Below, piece by piece: positions 1 to 6,547 of a stretch of 10,351 bases of DNA. The stretch lies in assembly GCA_049511115.1 (NCBI GenBank), contig JBEKYH010000144.1:1-10351 (forward strand). Direction: 5' to 3'. The notes beneath the pieces were generated by a model. The model was not told the origin of the DNA, searched no databases, and saw only the letters and a list, made by a program, of their open reading frames with translations. This stretch comes from JBEKYH01 sp049511115. GTDB lineage: Bacteria > Planctomycetota > Phycisphaerae > Tepidisphaerales > Tepidisphaeraceae. The position numbers and the translations under genes are program-made. The number at the start of each line of letters is the position of its first letter. Position 1 is the first letter of the stretch.

Positions 1-2059
1 TACAGTCGGCCCGGTAGAAGCAGCTTAATTTCAAATACAGCTTGTCCACGTCAGTCGCGGGAACTGCGGTGGCGTAGAGATCAACGGCTTTGTCAAAGAG
101 TTGGCGGGCCTTGGCCAGGCGATCGCGGCGGGCCGCTTCGACTTCCGCGGCTCCGGCGGCGCCGTTGGCGGTGCTGGCCAATTGCGTCGATAGCAACGAC
201 GCGCTCTTGCGATAGCTGTCGGCCATCAGGAACGTGAGCTGGGGAAGCTGCGGATCGTTGGGATATCGCTGCACCATTTCATCCAGGCGCGCGATGGCCA
301 GTTCAAACCGCTGCGTGCGATAGTAAAGCTGGGCCAGTTCAAACAGCGATTGGCGGAATTCCTGCGCGCCCGGATCGACGAAATTGCTAGTATCCACCAC
401 GTCCAGGAGAACTTTTTCCGCCTTTGGATAATCCTGCGGGCCGCGGGCGATGTACGCCTCGGCGAGCGGCACGGCCGATTTGCTGGCGGCCAGGCTCTTG
501 GGATACATGAACTGATTGCGCTGAAATGCGCTGATGGCTTTATCGAAGAGGCCCGCCGCCTGATAAGCGTTTCCCAGGCGCAGCAGCGCATCAGGGGCCA
601 GCACATCGCGCGGGCGTTCAGTGGCGAAAAGCTCAAGCGAGGAAATGACGCGCGGGAGATCGCCGGCGGCATCGTATAGATCAATGGCATGCCAGAGGGC
701 CTCGCCATACCCCTTGTCGTCGGTCATGGTGAGGGCGTGCGAGAAAGCCATGAAGGCGTCGCCGGCCTTGTCGCGCGTGTCGCGAACTTCCTGAGTGCGG
801 CGAATCTGCTCCGCGGCCGGAGCGTCGGCGATGGATTGCTCGATCTGAGTAGCGCGCTTCTCGTAAAAATCGCCCAGTCGCGCGTAAAATGCGGCATCGG
901 GGGCGGGGATCAGTTGCCGCTCATCATCCATCACTTCCAGCGCGGCCTCATATTTTTCCTGGCCGGCCAGAATGTCGGCGGCCTGATTAAAGCCGTTGAC
1001 GGCCTCGGCCTTGAGGACCGCCCGAGACGGGCGCGCCGCGATATCGGCGGCGAGGTCGTGCAAATCCTGCAACCCGCCGTCGGAATCGCCGAGCATGATG
1101 CTGCACACGCCGCGGCCCAGCCGGGCCAGCGGGGCGTATTCTGATTCAGGATGATCTTCGATGGTTACCTTATAAAACGAATTGGCCGTCGCGGGGTCGC
1201 GACGATCCTGATAGATGCGGCCGAGCACGTAGGTCGCGTTGCCGTCCAGCGGGTGGCTCGGTTTCAATTGATCGCGCGCCAGGCGCAGATATCGTTCGGC
1301 CTGGGCGTCATCCCCTTCCTTCCAGGCGCAGTAGCCTAACTGGTAATTGAATTCACCCTGGGCAACGGTATCGGTGTTGAGTTTGAGAGCCTGCGCCAGC
1401 AGCGTGCGCGCGGGGGCGAACTGATGCTGATCGATGAGCAACCCCGCCTTGGCTCCCAGGGCCCAGGATCGTTCGGCGGCGGTCAGTTCCTTTTGCTTGA
1501 GGTAATCATCGAGATCGTCCGACGCAGTGGAGGCTTGATCGGTGTCCAGCTCGAGCTCAATCAGTTTCCGCCGCAGGTCCAGGCCGTGGTCGGGGTCGAG
1601 GACGATGGCCTGACGATAATGCTCGATGGCCTCGGGCAGGTGGCCCAGCGATGCGTTGGCGTCGCCGAGGCGGCGGTGAATCGCCGCGTCCGGCTCCACG
1701 CCGCCGGCAAGGGCAAGCTCGGTCTGCTCGATGATGCGGCGATCATTTTCAGGGACATCAAGCTTTAACTGTTTTTGGCCGGCTTCCAATGCCTGGCCCA
1801 GGAGCAGGTGAACCGTGGCTTCCTTGTAGGGAACCAGATCGCTTTCGGTATGGAGGATGGCGTTGAGCTGTTCGAGCGCGGCGTCGGGGCGATCCTGCTG
1901 GAGGTAATGCTGGGCGACGGCGATCTTGTCGTCGATGGTGGCCCGGCGGGCCGGATTGATAAACAAATACCCGGCAACGGCGAACAGACCGATGGAGATC
2001 ACCAGTGAGGGGAACTGCCAGAGTTGGGACAGCCCGCGCATCGAGCTACGCGCAGCCAT
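1..2059 (-). CDS. Membrane-anchored TPR-repeat protein, C-terminus outside window
   Basis: The minus-strand frame is open from the ATG at 2059 to the window edge, giving 686 codons with no stop. The protein begins with a short basic N-terminus and one hydrophobic segment at about residues 17-34, followed by NPARR, so it is probably a single-pass membrane protein with the rest on one side of the membrane. After that come helical pairs of TPR type. Clear examples are near residues 47-68 (AQHYLQQDRPDAALEQLNAI), about 130-155 (LGDANASLGHLPEAIEHYRQ), and later units such as LRLGNAYQAAGLFDKAISAF and LFELAQLYYRTQRFELAIARL. The later units resemble BamD/YbgF-like TPRs with 'YPND' or 'YPKS' inter-repeat turns. 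The start is supported by the purine-rich AAGGA upstream and by the anchor following at once. TPRs mediate protein binding; the partner is unknown. It is transcribed away from the small gene pair at 2338. Confidence 0.85.
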   Translation of the reverse strand, partial: MAARSSMRGLSQLWQFPSLVISIGLFAVAGYLFINPARRATIDDKIAVAQHYLQQDRPDAALEQLNAILHTESDLVPYKEATVHLLLGQALEAGQKQLKLDVPENDRRIIEQTELALAGGVEPDAAIHRRLGDANASLGHLPEAIEHYRQAIVLDPDHGLDLRRKLIELELDTDQASTASDDLDDYLKQKELTAAERSWALGAKAGLLIDQHQFAPARTLLAQALKLNTDTVAQGEFNYQLGYCAWKEGDDAQAERYLRLARDQLKPSHPLDGNATYVLGRIYQDRRDPATANSFYKVTIEDHPESEYAPLARLGRGVCSIMLGDSDGGLQDLHDLAADIAARPSRAVLKAEAVNGFNQAADILAGQEKYEAALEVMDDERQLIPAPDAAFYARLGDFYEKRATQIEQSIADAPAAEQIRRTQEVRDTRDKAGDAFMAFSHALTMTDDKGYGEALWHAIDLYDAAGDLPRVISSLELFATERPRDVLAPDALLRLGNAYQAAGLFDKAISAFQRNQFMYPKSLAASKSAVPLAEAYIARGPQDYPKAEKVLLDVVDTSNFVDPGAQEFRQSLFELAQLYYRTQRFELAIARLDEMVQRYPNDPQLPQLTFLMADSYRKSASLLSTQLASTANGAAGAAEVEAARRDRLAKARQLFDKAVDLYATAVPATDVDKLYLKLSCFYRADC

Positions 2060-2190
2060 GGCTTCCTTGCCTTTCCAACCAATTGCCGAGCTCTCAGTCC
2101 TCGGCGGTTCGATCTTCCTGATCGTCTTTCGGCTCAATCCGAGCCGTTTGCGCAGTAGGCCTTGATATTATCGGCCATACAACGGTTGAA

Positions 2191-2218
2191 AATATAATGA
2201 TCCTTAAATAAAACGCAA
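2191..2218 (-). promoter_or_regulatory. Weak candidate promoter for the TPR gene
   Basis: In the AT-rich dip upstream of the TPR gene, the minus strand reads TTGCGT, a 16-nt spacer, then TATATT. The -10 matches the sigma-70 consensus at 5 of 6 positions but the -35 at only 3 of 6. The distance to the ATG at 2059 is about 130 nt. The rest of the 278-bp gap (2060-2337) shows no gene; its only other structure is the left arm of the inverted repeat at 2313-2324. Confidence 0.2.
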
Positions 2219-2312
2219 ATTTGTGGGGGCGGGCATTTGTTGGGAGATGTTTCGTTCGTGGCTGAGCGATGGTTATTATTCGGCCTCAACAGATTACCCG
2301 GACGACCGCAGT

Positions 2313-2385
2313 GTAGGTCAACCGTAAGGATTCCCCGATGGACTTTGCCAACTCAGTCAACGGAGTGCCGATCCGGTTGACCTAC
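2313..2385. repeat. Perfect 12-bp inverted repeat bracketing the start of the 2338 gene
   Basis: The left arm GTAGGTCAACCG (2313-2324) and right arm CGGTTGACCTAC (2374-2385) are exact reverse complements, 49 nt apart. The interval holds the Shine-Dalgarno AAGGA (2326-2330) and the ATG (2338). The right arm falls exactly on codons 13-16 (Arg-Leu-Thr-Tyr) of the downstream gene. It could be a two-site operator for an autoregulator, or an mRNA stem that places the ribosome-binding site in a loop. Confidence 0.7.
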
Positions 2386-2637
2386 GAGCGATGGCATCAT
2401 ATCGTCGAGAACCACGATGAGTTGGCAGGCTACTTTCACGAAGTGCTTGAAGTCGTGGAGGAGCAAGAGTTTATTCTGCGTGGAAACCGGGGTGCCTTCA
2501 AGGCGGTGCGCAACCGCGGAAAAAGAAAATGGCTCGTGGTGGTATACCGCGAGGTGTCGCGGACTGACGGCTTCGTAATAACTGCGTACCTGTTGGACAC
2601 CAGACCGAAGGGAATAATCGGATGGCGACGACCATAA
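2338..2637 (+). CDS. Small BECR-nuclease-like protein, putative toxin of a two-gene module
   Basis: This 99-aa protein starts at ATG 2338, seven nt after AAGGA. Its recognisable pattern is RW-x-HI-xx-NH-x-EL (residues 18-29), then a helix ending in an 'EEQEFIL' turn. Two strands follow: KWLVVVYRE (64-72) and DGFVITAYL (77-85). This layout, with an early histidine pair followed by a 'vvvyRe' strand and a 'fvITAyl' strand, is that of small phage/bacterial proteins assigned to the barnase-EndoU-colicin-RelE (BECR) nuclease fold and of DUF4258-like proteins. That assignment is by memory of pattern, not by search. The last 16 nt overlap the DUF2283 gene, so the two are translated from one mRNA and probably coupled. 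In known TA modules this arrangement puts the toxin next to its antidote. Ribonuclease activity is inferred, not shown. Confidence 0.7.
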   Translation: MDFANSVNGVPIRLTYERWHHIVENHDELAGYFHEVLEVVEEQEFILRGNRGAFKAVRNRGKRKWLVVVYREVSRTDGFVITAYLLDTRPKGIIGWRRP

Positions 2638-2876
2638 CGCCCGCAACGCAAGATTTCGTCGCCAAGTGCCAAGCAATGGCGTTGAGTATGCTCCGCCTGC
2701 CGGCACAGCATGTTTGGGTCGATTACGACCAGGAGGCGGACGTCCTCTATATGAGCTTTCGCAAGCCACAAAACGCAACCAAGACCATCGAAGTGGATGA
2801 CGATATCCTGATCCGTAAGAATGGCCGGACCATTGTCGGGGTGACGATTTTGAATGCCAGCACCCGACGAGATTAA
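2622..2876 (+). CDS. DUF2283 family protein, putative partner/antitoxin
   Basis: This 84-aa protein carries the DUF2283 signature: YDQEADVLYMSF (residues 35-46), VDDDILIR (58-65) and IVGVTILNAS (71-80). The acidic pair in 'YDxEADvLYi' and the central VDDD are typical. An extra stretch of about 30 residues precedes the domain (MATTITPATQDFVAKCQAM...), so the protein is somewhat longer than the minimal DUF2283 domain of about 50-60 residues. The start at 2622 has its own ribosome-binding site, AAGGGA at 2608-2613 with an 8-nt spacer, inside the upstream gene. The 16-nt overlap favours paired expression. DUF2283 proteins are often encoded beside DUF4258/BECR-like small proteins; an antitoxin role is inference. 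No DNA-binding motif is visible, so autoregulation through the upstream inverted repeat would need the complex or another factor. Confidence 0.85.
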   Translation: MATTITPATQDFVAKCQAMALSMLRLPAQHVWVDYDQEADVLYMSFRKPQNATKTIEVDDDILIRKNGRTIVGVTILNASTRRD

Positions 2877-3032
2877 TCGCTGATTGAGACGAATCCATCG
2901 CAAATGGTCGTCCCGATTTTTCGCCTGCCAAGATTGCCGAGAGGCCGAACGCCAAAGGGAGTTGAACCTTAACTTCTGATATCACCCATCGGCGCGCCCT
3001 CAAATCGACTCGCGGGCTTATATGCTATCGTG

Positions 3033-3812
3033 ATGCTTAATCTTGCCTACCTATTCGACGACGCTAACCAAGCCCTAACCAGGCATTCCGACCACCTCAA
3101 GATAGCTCCGTTGCCGGCAGCAGTATATATGATGCAGGTCGACGTGATTAATCACTATCACCACGCTCTGGATCATTACCTTACCCTGACTTTAAATGAG
3201 CCGTACCTGCAAAAGTCGTCACTTGGTCCGCCGTACAGAAAATGGGCGTTCTTTACCAACAAAGATTTCGAGATGCTTTCGTTTGCGATCCACAACCTGT
3301 TGCGCTACACGAGTCGGCTGTGGCACGAAACAGAACACGTTGCTTTGCAAGAGACTCGGCGGTTCTCCGAAATGAAGGGAAAGAGCAACACGTACACCAA
3401 ACCACTTTGCGACATCAAATATCAGCACAAATCCATCGGAATTGTCATCGACGAGGACAACCATCTGTCCATAACCGCCCTACGCGTCAGCCCGCCTTTG
3501 GGACATATCGTGACGCGGGGTAAGTCAGGCGGTCCCTCGGAGTATTTGCTAGTTACGCGCGACGCCGCTGGACAGGAACACGAACGGGCAATCGAGGAAG
3601 TCGAATATATGCGACGTCGGCCACAGCTTCGACCCGAGAGACTTGACATCGGAGATCGTTCAACCCTGGCGGCCCTGCGGGATCGCGGCAAGAAGGAGAT
3701 TTCGGAGCTTGTGTCAAAAAATGAACTATTTGGGAATGCGTGCAACGAATTCTATCGGTCGGTAAATCCGGCCGCCCCCTTTAAGAACCTGAATCAGGAA
3801 TACTGGACTTAG
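3033..3812 (+). CDS. Uncharacterised protein with a helical N-terminal and beta-rich C-terminal half
   Basis: I do not recognise this 259-aa protein. The ATG at 3033 follows an in-frame GTG at 3030; no Shine-Dalgarno is visible, but TATATG/TATGCT lies at 3019-3026. A leaderless message is therefore possible, although no good -35 accompanies it. Residues 1-115 are predicted helical and rich in His and aromatic residues (NHYHHALDHYL near 41-51). They include R-YTSRLW-H at about residues 91-98, an R-x6-H spacing that also occurs in HEPN ribonuclease domains. Residues 125-205 look beta-rich (SIGIVIDEDNHLSITALRV), and the C-terminus is again helical. There is no signal peptide or membrane segment. 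GC is visibly lower than in the flanking genes, which suggests acquisition. HEPN membership rests on one motif and is weak. Confidence 0.75.
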   Translation: MLNLAYLFDDANQALTRHSDHLKIAPLPAAVYMMQVDVINHYHHALDHYLTLTLNEPYLQKSSLGPPYRKWAFFTNKDFEMLSFAIHNLLRYTSRLWHETEHVALQETRRFSEMKGKSNTYTKPLCDIKYQHKSIGIVIDEDNHLSITALRVSPPLGHIVTRGKSGGPSEYLLVTRDAAGQEHERAIEEVEYMRRRPQLRPERLDIGDRSTLAALRDRGKKEISELVSKNELFGNACNEFYRSVNPAAPFKNLNQEYWT

Positions 3813-3847
3813 GCGTGATGTTCGATGTACGCGGTAATCACGTTAGG

Positions 3848-4105
3848 TCAAAACCGCCAGAACGCCGAATGGCTCCATTCAGTATCCGCGTCACGGCGCC
3901 CCTCATCAATGATATTCTGGGAGTCAGAGGCGATTCTGTCGCCATAGATGCGGCGCAATCGTTGGCCGAAGTCGGGCCAATTTGAGTCGTTGACCGGCTG
4001 GGAACTTATGCCGCCCTTTTTCATAGCATCGAAAAGATGCTCGAAAAGGGTCCTCTCCTGTTGCGGCAGCGCAGCCACCTGTTTGATAAGCTCCGTGGCG
4101 CTCAT
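3848..4105 (-). CDS. Orphan VapB-like antitoxin (PIN-partner type)
   Basis: An 85-aa product is read from ATG 4105; the frame can be extended to an ATG at 4168 (106 aa), which lacks a Shine-Dalgarno. The N-terminal MSATELIKQVAALPQQER is a helix of the kind opening many small antitoxins of PIN toxins. The C-terminal half reads W-PDF-x-RLRRIYGD, then DSQ-x-IIDE-x-R-x-D (about residues 43-72), which is the 'GD..(l/i)pdSQ..idE.R.dR' tail common in such antitoxins. The normal partner would be a PIN-domain gene just downstream on the same strand. Instead the plus-strand gene ending at 3812 is there, so the toxin is missing. The last 13 residues (DADTEWSHSAFWRF) do not resemble the family tail and may have been replaced during loss of the partner. 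It lies 24 nt from the HDOD stop by the longer start, or 87 nt by the shorter one. Confidence 0.6.
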   Translation of the reverse strand: MSATELIKQVAALPQQERTLFEHLFDAMKKGGISSQPVNDSNWPDFGQRLRRIYGDRIASDSQNIIDEGRRDADTEWSHSAFWRF

Positions 4106-4111
4106 GTGATA

Positions 4112-4140
4112 ATTGTAGCTTCCGGATTTGACGCCGCCAA
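4112..4140 (-). promoter_or_regulatory. Sigma-70-like promoter giving a leaderless message
   Basis: Read on the minus strand: TTGGCG (4135-4140), a 17-nt spacer, then TACAAT (4112-4117). This is 4/6 and 5/6 to the sigma-70 consensus with ideal spacing. Six nt separate the -10 from the ATG at 4105, so transcription would begin at or next to the A of the start codon. That supports 4105 rather than 4168 as the start and gives this gene its own promoter separate from the HDOD gene. Confidence 0.5.
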
Positions 4141-4192
4141 TTATTTGTCGCGGAACGACTCTCGGCATTGTGAAATGGACGCGGTTCCCGGT

Positions 4193-5107
4193 CTACCCAA
4201 ATATATCCGCCGCCGCGGCGATCTTATCAGGGAGAACCTGCGTGACTTCCTCAAACGCGGCGTGGTTCAGGCCCAGGTTGTTCAGCTCGTTCTCCTCGAT
4301 CTTCTGATTGAGGGCGGTGAGGTTAAATCCCTGGTTTAACTGGCAGCAAAGCGTATCCGCCACGCGAACCAGGCCGACCAAGAGGCGGTCTTCGCCGGGT
4401 TCGGCGGGGTGGTGATGCAAAGCGGCGACCTGCTGGCAGCGCTGCGGGAAACGCCAGCGGTGGGCCAGGCCGCAGCCGAGTTGGGCGTGGTCCATGCCGA
4501 TGATGCGCTGCTCGATGGCGCAGAACTCTTCGCCGCTGTTGAGCTTGGCTTCCTCGCAGACCTGCCGCAGTTTTTCCGGCCAGAGCTGGACGTGGGCGAG
4601 TAATCCGACATCGTGGATCATGCCGGCCAAAAATGCCTCATCGGCCACAGGGAGGCGAAGATGCAGGGCCAGTTCCTTGGCGGCGACGCCGACAGCCACG
4701 CAATGCACCCAAAGGTCGCGCGCGCCGAACGGCTCGCAAAGTTTTACGCCGCGGAAGAGTTGCCCGAGGCTGGCCGCGACGGCTAGGTTTTTCACGCCAT
4801 TGAGACCGAGCAGGACGATGGCCCGCTCGATGCTGCCGATCTGTCCCGGAAGGCCGTAGAAGGAGCTGTTGACGACCTTGAGAATGCGCGTGACCAGGGC
4901 CGGATCGTGCGAGACGATCTCGTGAAGTTGGCCGGCGCTGCTGCGCGGGTCTTCGACGGTCTTAATGATCCGCGCGGTGACTTCCGGCAGTGTGCCGATG
5001 GTGGTGAGCTTACCCAATGCCTCGGCGATCAACGCTTCGCCATTAGGAGTCGAGGGTGCGGCAGGCGTCGAAGGCTTTGCGACGGGTGGCGTGGCGATGG
5101 CACTCAT
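4193..5107 (-). CDS. HDOD domain protein (HD-related output domain)
   Basis: This 304-aa protein opens with a low-complexity Pro/Ala linker (residues 5-22) and then a single HDOD domain. Visible hallmarks are LPEVTARIIKTVEDP (40-54), IVSHDPALVTRILKVVNSSFYGLP (64-87), SIERAIVLLGLNGVKNL (92-108), AFLAGMIHDVGLLA (158-171, with H165-D166), DHAQLGCGLAHRWRFP (206-221) and ALHHHP (229-234). HDOD proteins act in signalling, often downstream of cyclic-di-GMP or chemotaxis circuits. Several have no demonstrated phosphodiesterase activity, so an enzymatic role is not claimed. There is no receiver or GGDEF/EAL domain. I chose ATG 5107 because GGGGA stands 7 nt upstream and the residues before it (from a TTG at 5155) are not family-like. 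The gene is separated from neuC by a palindromic repeat and is probably its own unit. Confidence 0.92.
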   Translation of the reverse strand: MSAIATPPVAKPSTPAAPSTPNGEALIAEALGKLTTIGTLPEVTARIIKTVEDPRSSAGQLHEIVSHDPALVTRILKVVNSSFYGLPGQIGSIERAIVLLGLNGVKNLAVAASLGQLFRGVKLCEPFGARDLWVHCVAVGVAAKELALHLRLPVADEAFLAGMIHDVGLLAHVQLWPEKLRQVCEEAKLNSGEEFCAIEQRIIGMDHAQLGCGLAHRWRFPQRCQQVAALHHHPAEPGEDRLLVGLVRVADTLCCQLNQGFNLTALNQKIEENELNNLGLNHAAFEEVTQVLPDKIAAAADIFG

Positions 5108-5195
5108 GCAAGGTTCCCCAAAAGCTTTCCCTCCCCTCCTCTGCATATCGAGCAAGGGGAATCATGACTTAATACAAAAATAAGTGAGCGCAATT

Positions 5196-5253
5196 TGTAG
5201 GGTGGGCATCGCCCGCCATCGTGGCGGGGGCGGTGGGCGATGCCCACCCTACA
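5196..5253. repeat. Palindromic intergenic repeat with a 19-bp perfect stem
   Basis: The arm TGTAGGGTGGGCATCGCCC (5196-5214) pairs exactly with its reverse complement at 5235-5253. One G-T and two more G-C pairs extend the stem inward, leaving a loop of about 14 nt. It fills most of the gap between the HDOD start and the neuC stop. The 'GTAGGGTGGGCAT(C/T)GCCC' sequence belongs to a type of short palindrome I recall as dispersed in planctomycete and other genomes. No U-run follows on either strand, so it is not a standard intrinsic terminator, although such a stem at the 3' end of the neu transcript could block exonucleases. Confidence 0.85.
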
Positions 5254-5258
5254 TTTAT

Positions 5259-6545
5259 CTAATACGCGATGAGCTTGCTGAGGATTTTGTTGTCAATGTG
5301 CAACTGACTGAGGATTCGGGCGATGGCCTTTCCGCTCGGCTGGCCGGCTGCGTAGGGATTGGGTGATCGGCTTCGTTTGGGGCGGCCCTTATTCCAGACG
5401 GCCCCTACCGCTTGGCGGATTGCCCGGCGGTCATACGAGACATCAATTACATCCGCGCAGCGCTCGCGGCCGGCTTGGCGCGGGCCCACGTTGATGGCCG
5501 GCGTATGGAAGCTGGCGGCTTCGATGATGCCCGACGAACTGTTGCCGACAATCAGGGCGGCATCGCGCAATAGTCCGAGAAAAATGTCGCGGCGGACGTT
5601 GGCTTTGACCAGGCAGCGATCGTTTTTGGCGGCATGCCGCCACTGGCGGAGGATTCCTTGGGCGCCGGGGTCGTTGTTGGGATAGACGATGACCGCGCGA
5701 TCGACGCCGACCGAGAGGGCGGCGGAAAGGAGATTCTCCGCGCGACGGGCTTCGACTACTGGGTCGGGTTCGATGGGGTGGAGAACAACCAGGGCATAGC
5801 GGTGCGGGGTTAGGCCGGGGCAATCTTCCGCGACGGTGGACCAAGGGGCGGCGGATTGGACAATGCCGTCAATCCCGGGAGAGCCGACACGATGAATGCG
5901 CCATTTATCCTCGCCGAGGCGAAGCAGTCGCGCGGCGCTTTCGGCGGTGGCCGGAAAATGAACATGCGCGAGTTTGCTGATGGCGTGGCGGAGCGAATCG
6001 TCAGCCTGACCCAGGGCGCGATCGCCGCCGTGAATGTGAGCGAGAACGCGGCCGCTTAGAACGGCGGCGGATGCGGCGGCGAAGGCTTCGACGCGGTCGC
6101 CGACGACCAGGACGATGTCGGAGTGGAGTTTTTCCAGCGCGGCGGCGATGCCTGCCATGGCTTGGCCGGTGGCGATGGCGCGGGAGCCGGACGTCTTGCG
6201 TGGCCACTGGCGATCGCTTGTGGGAATCGCGTGGCGCGGAGCCCCCGCCCCAACCCTCCCCCGGACTACCGGGGGCGGGGGAAGAAAGGCCGATTTGAGT
6301 GGTACAGCGATTGCCGTGTCGAGCGGCCAGGGGACGACCGCGTTGATCTCCCAGCCGGCGGCGGAAATGTCTTTGAGCGTGCTTCCGCGCGATGCATCAA
6401 GGTGCATGCCGGTGGCGATGATTTGCAGAGTAAGGCTAGGGTCGTCGCGGATCGCTTCCAGGACGGATTGCATCAAGCCGAATTCGGCGCGCGTGCCGGT
6501 GACGAAACAAACGCGGCGGCGAATCCTGGAAACGCGATCGGCCAT
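5259..6545 (-). CDS. neuC: NDP-N-acetylglucosamine 2-epimerase (hydrolysing), NeuC type, with an in-frame insertion
   Basis: NeuC-family enzymes convert UDP-GlcNAc (or GDP-GlcNAc in the legionaminate variant LegG) to ManNAc and NDP, the first step to nonulosonic acids in the cytosol. Motifs along the 428 residues are CFVTGTRAEFGLM (13-25), ATGMHL (44-49), VVGDRVEAFAAA (147-158), HIHGGD (170-175), DDSLRHAISKLAHVHFPAT (182-200), RLGED (209-213), GNSSSGIIEA (334-343) and PAINVGPRQAGRER (349-362). Ordinary NeuC is about 370-390 residues. The surplus lies at about residues 78-120, a Pro/Arg/Ser-rich stretch encoded by a palindromic element, between VVPWPLDT and RAIATGQAMAGIAAAL. All other motifs are intact and in frame, so it may still be active, but the insertion falls near the active-site lid region. 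The start is 2 nt after the neuB stop, which indicates coupling. UDP versus GDP preference cannot be told. Confidence 0.9.
   Translation of the reverse strand: MADRVSRIRRRVCFVTGTRAEFGLMQSVLEAIRDDPSLTLQIIATGMHLDASRGSTLKDISAAGWEINAVVPWPLDTAIAVPLKSAFLPPPPVVRGRVGAGAPRHAIPTSDRQWPRKTSGSRAIATGQAMAGIAAALEKLHSDIVLVVGDRVEAFAAASAAVLSGRVLAHIHGGDRALGQADDSLRHAISKLAHVHFPATAESAARLLRLGEDKWRIHRVGSPGIDGIVQSAAPWSTVAEDCPGLTPHRYALVVLHPIEPDPVVEARRAENLLSAALSVGVDRAVIVYPNNDPGAQGILRQWRHAAKNDRCLVKANVRRDIFLGLLRDAALIVGNSSSGIIEAASFHTPAINVGPRQAGRERCADVIDVSYDRRAIRQAVGAVWNKGRPKRSRSPNPYAAGQPSGKAIARILSQLHIDNKILSKLIAY
6185..6314. repeat. Palindromic element embedded in neuC
   Basis: At 6254-6279 a hairpin reads CCCTCCCCCGG, a 4-nt ACTA loop, then CCGGGGGCGGG, with 10 of 11 pairs. 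It is flanked by further G/C runs (GCCCCCGCCCC at 6241-6251 and the GGGG-GAAGAAAGG side at 6277-6289). The span 6185-6314 is the part of neuC with no counterpart in typical NeuC sequence; its limits are estimated from the protein. No clear target-site duplication is visible, only a shared GCGAT near both ends. Confidence 0.6.
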
Positions 6546-6547
6546 TT

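Noticed and set aside
2163..2198. Plus-strand promoter TTGATA...TATAAT ahead of the gene pair
   Set aside because: TATAAT at 2193-2198 is perfect, but the spacing to TTGATA is 24 nt and the start codon is 140 nt away; no suitable -35 lies at 16-18 nt.
2353..3003. Minus-strand open frame of 216 codons opposite the 2338-2876 gene pair
   Set aside because: The plus-strand pair has good ribosome-binding sites and a clear DUF2283 motif; the antisense product has none.
3813..3847. Bidirectional terminator between the convergent genes ending at 3812 and 3848
   Set aside because: Only a 6-bp inverted repeat (CGTGAT/ATCACG) with a 17-nt loop and no T-runs is present.
5196..5253. Intrinsic terminator for neuC
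   Set aside because: The stem is strong but no T-run follows on the minus strand, and the sequence matches a dispersed palindrome type, so it is called a repeat.
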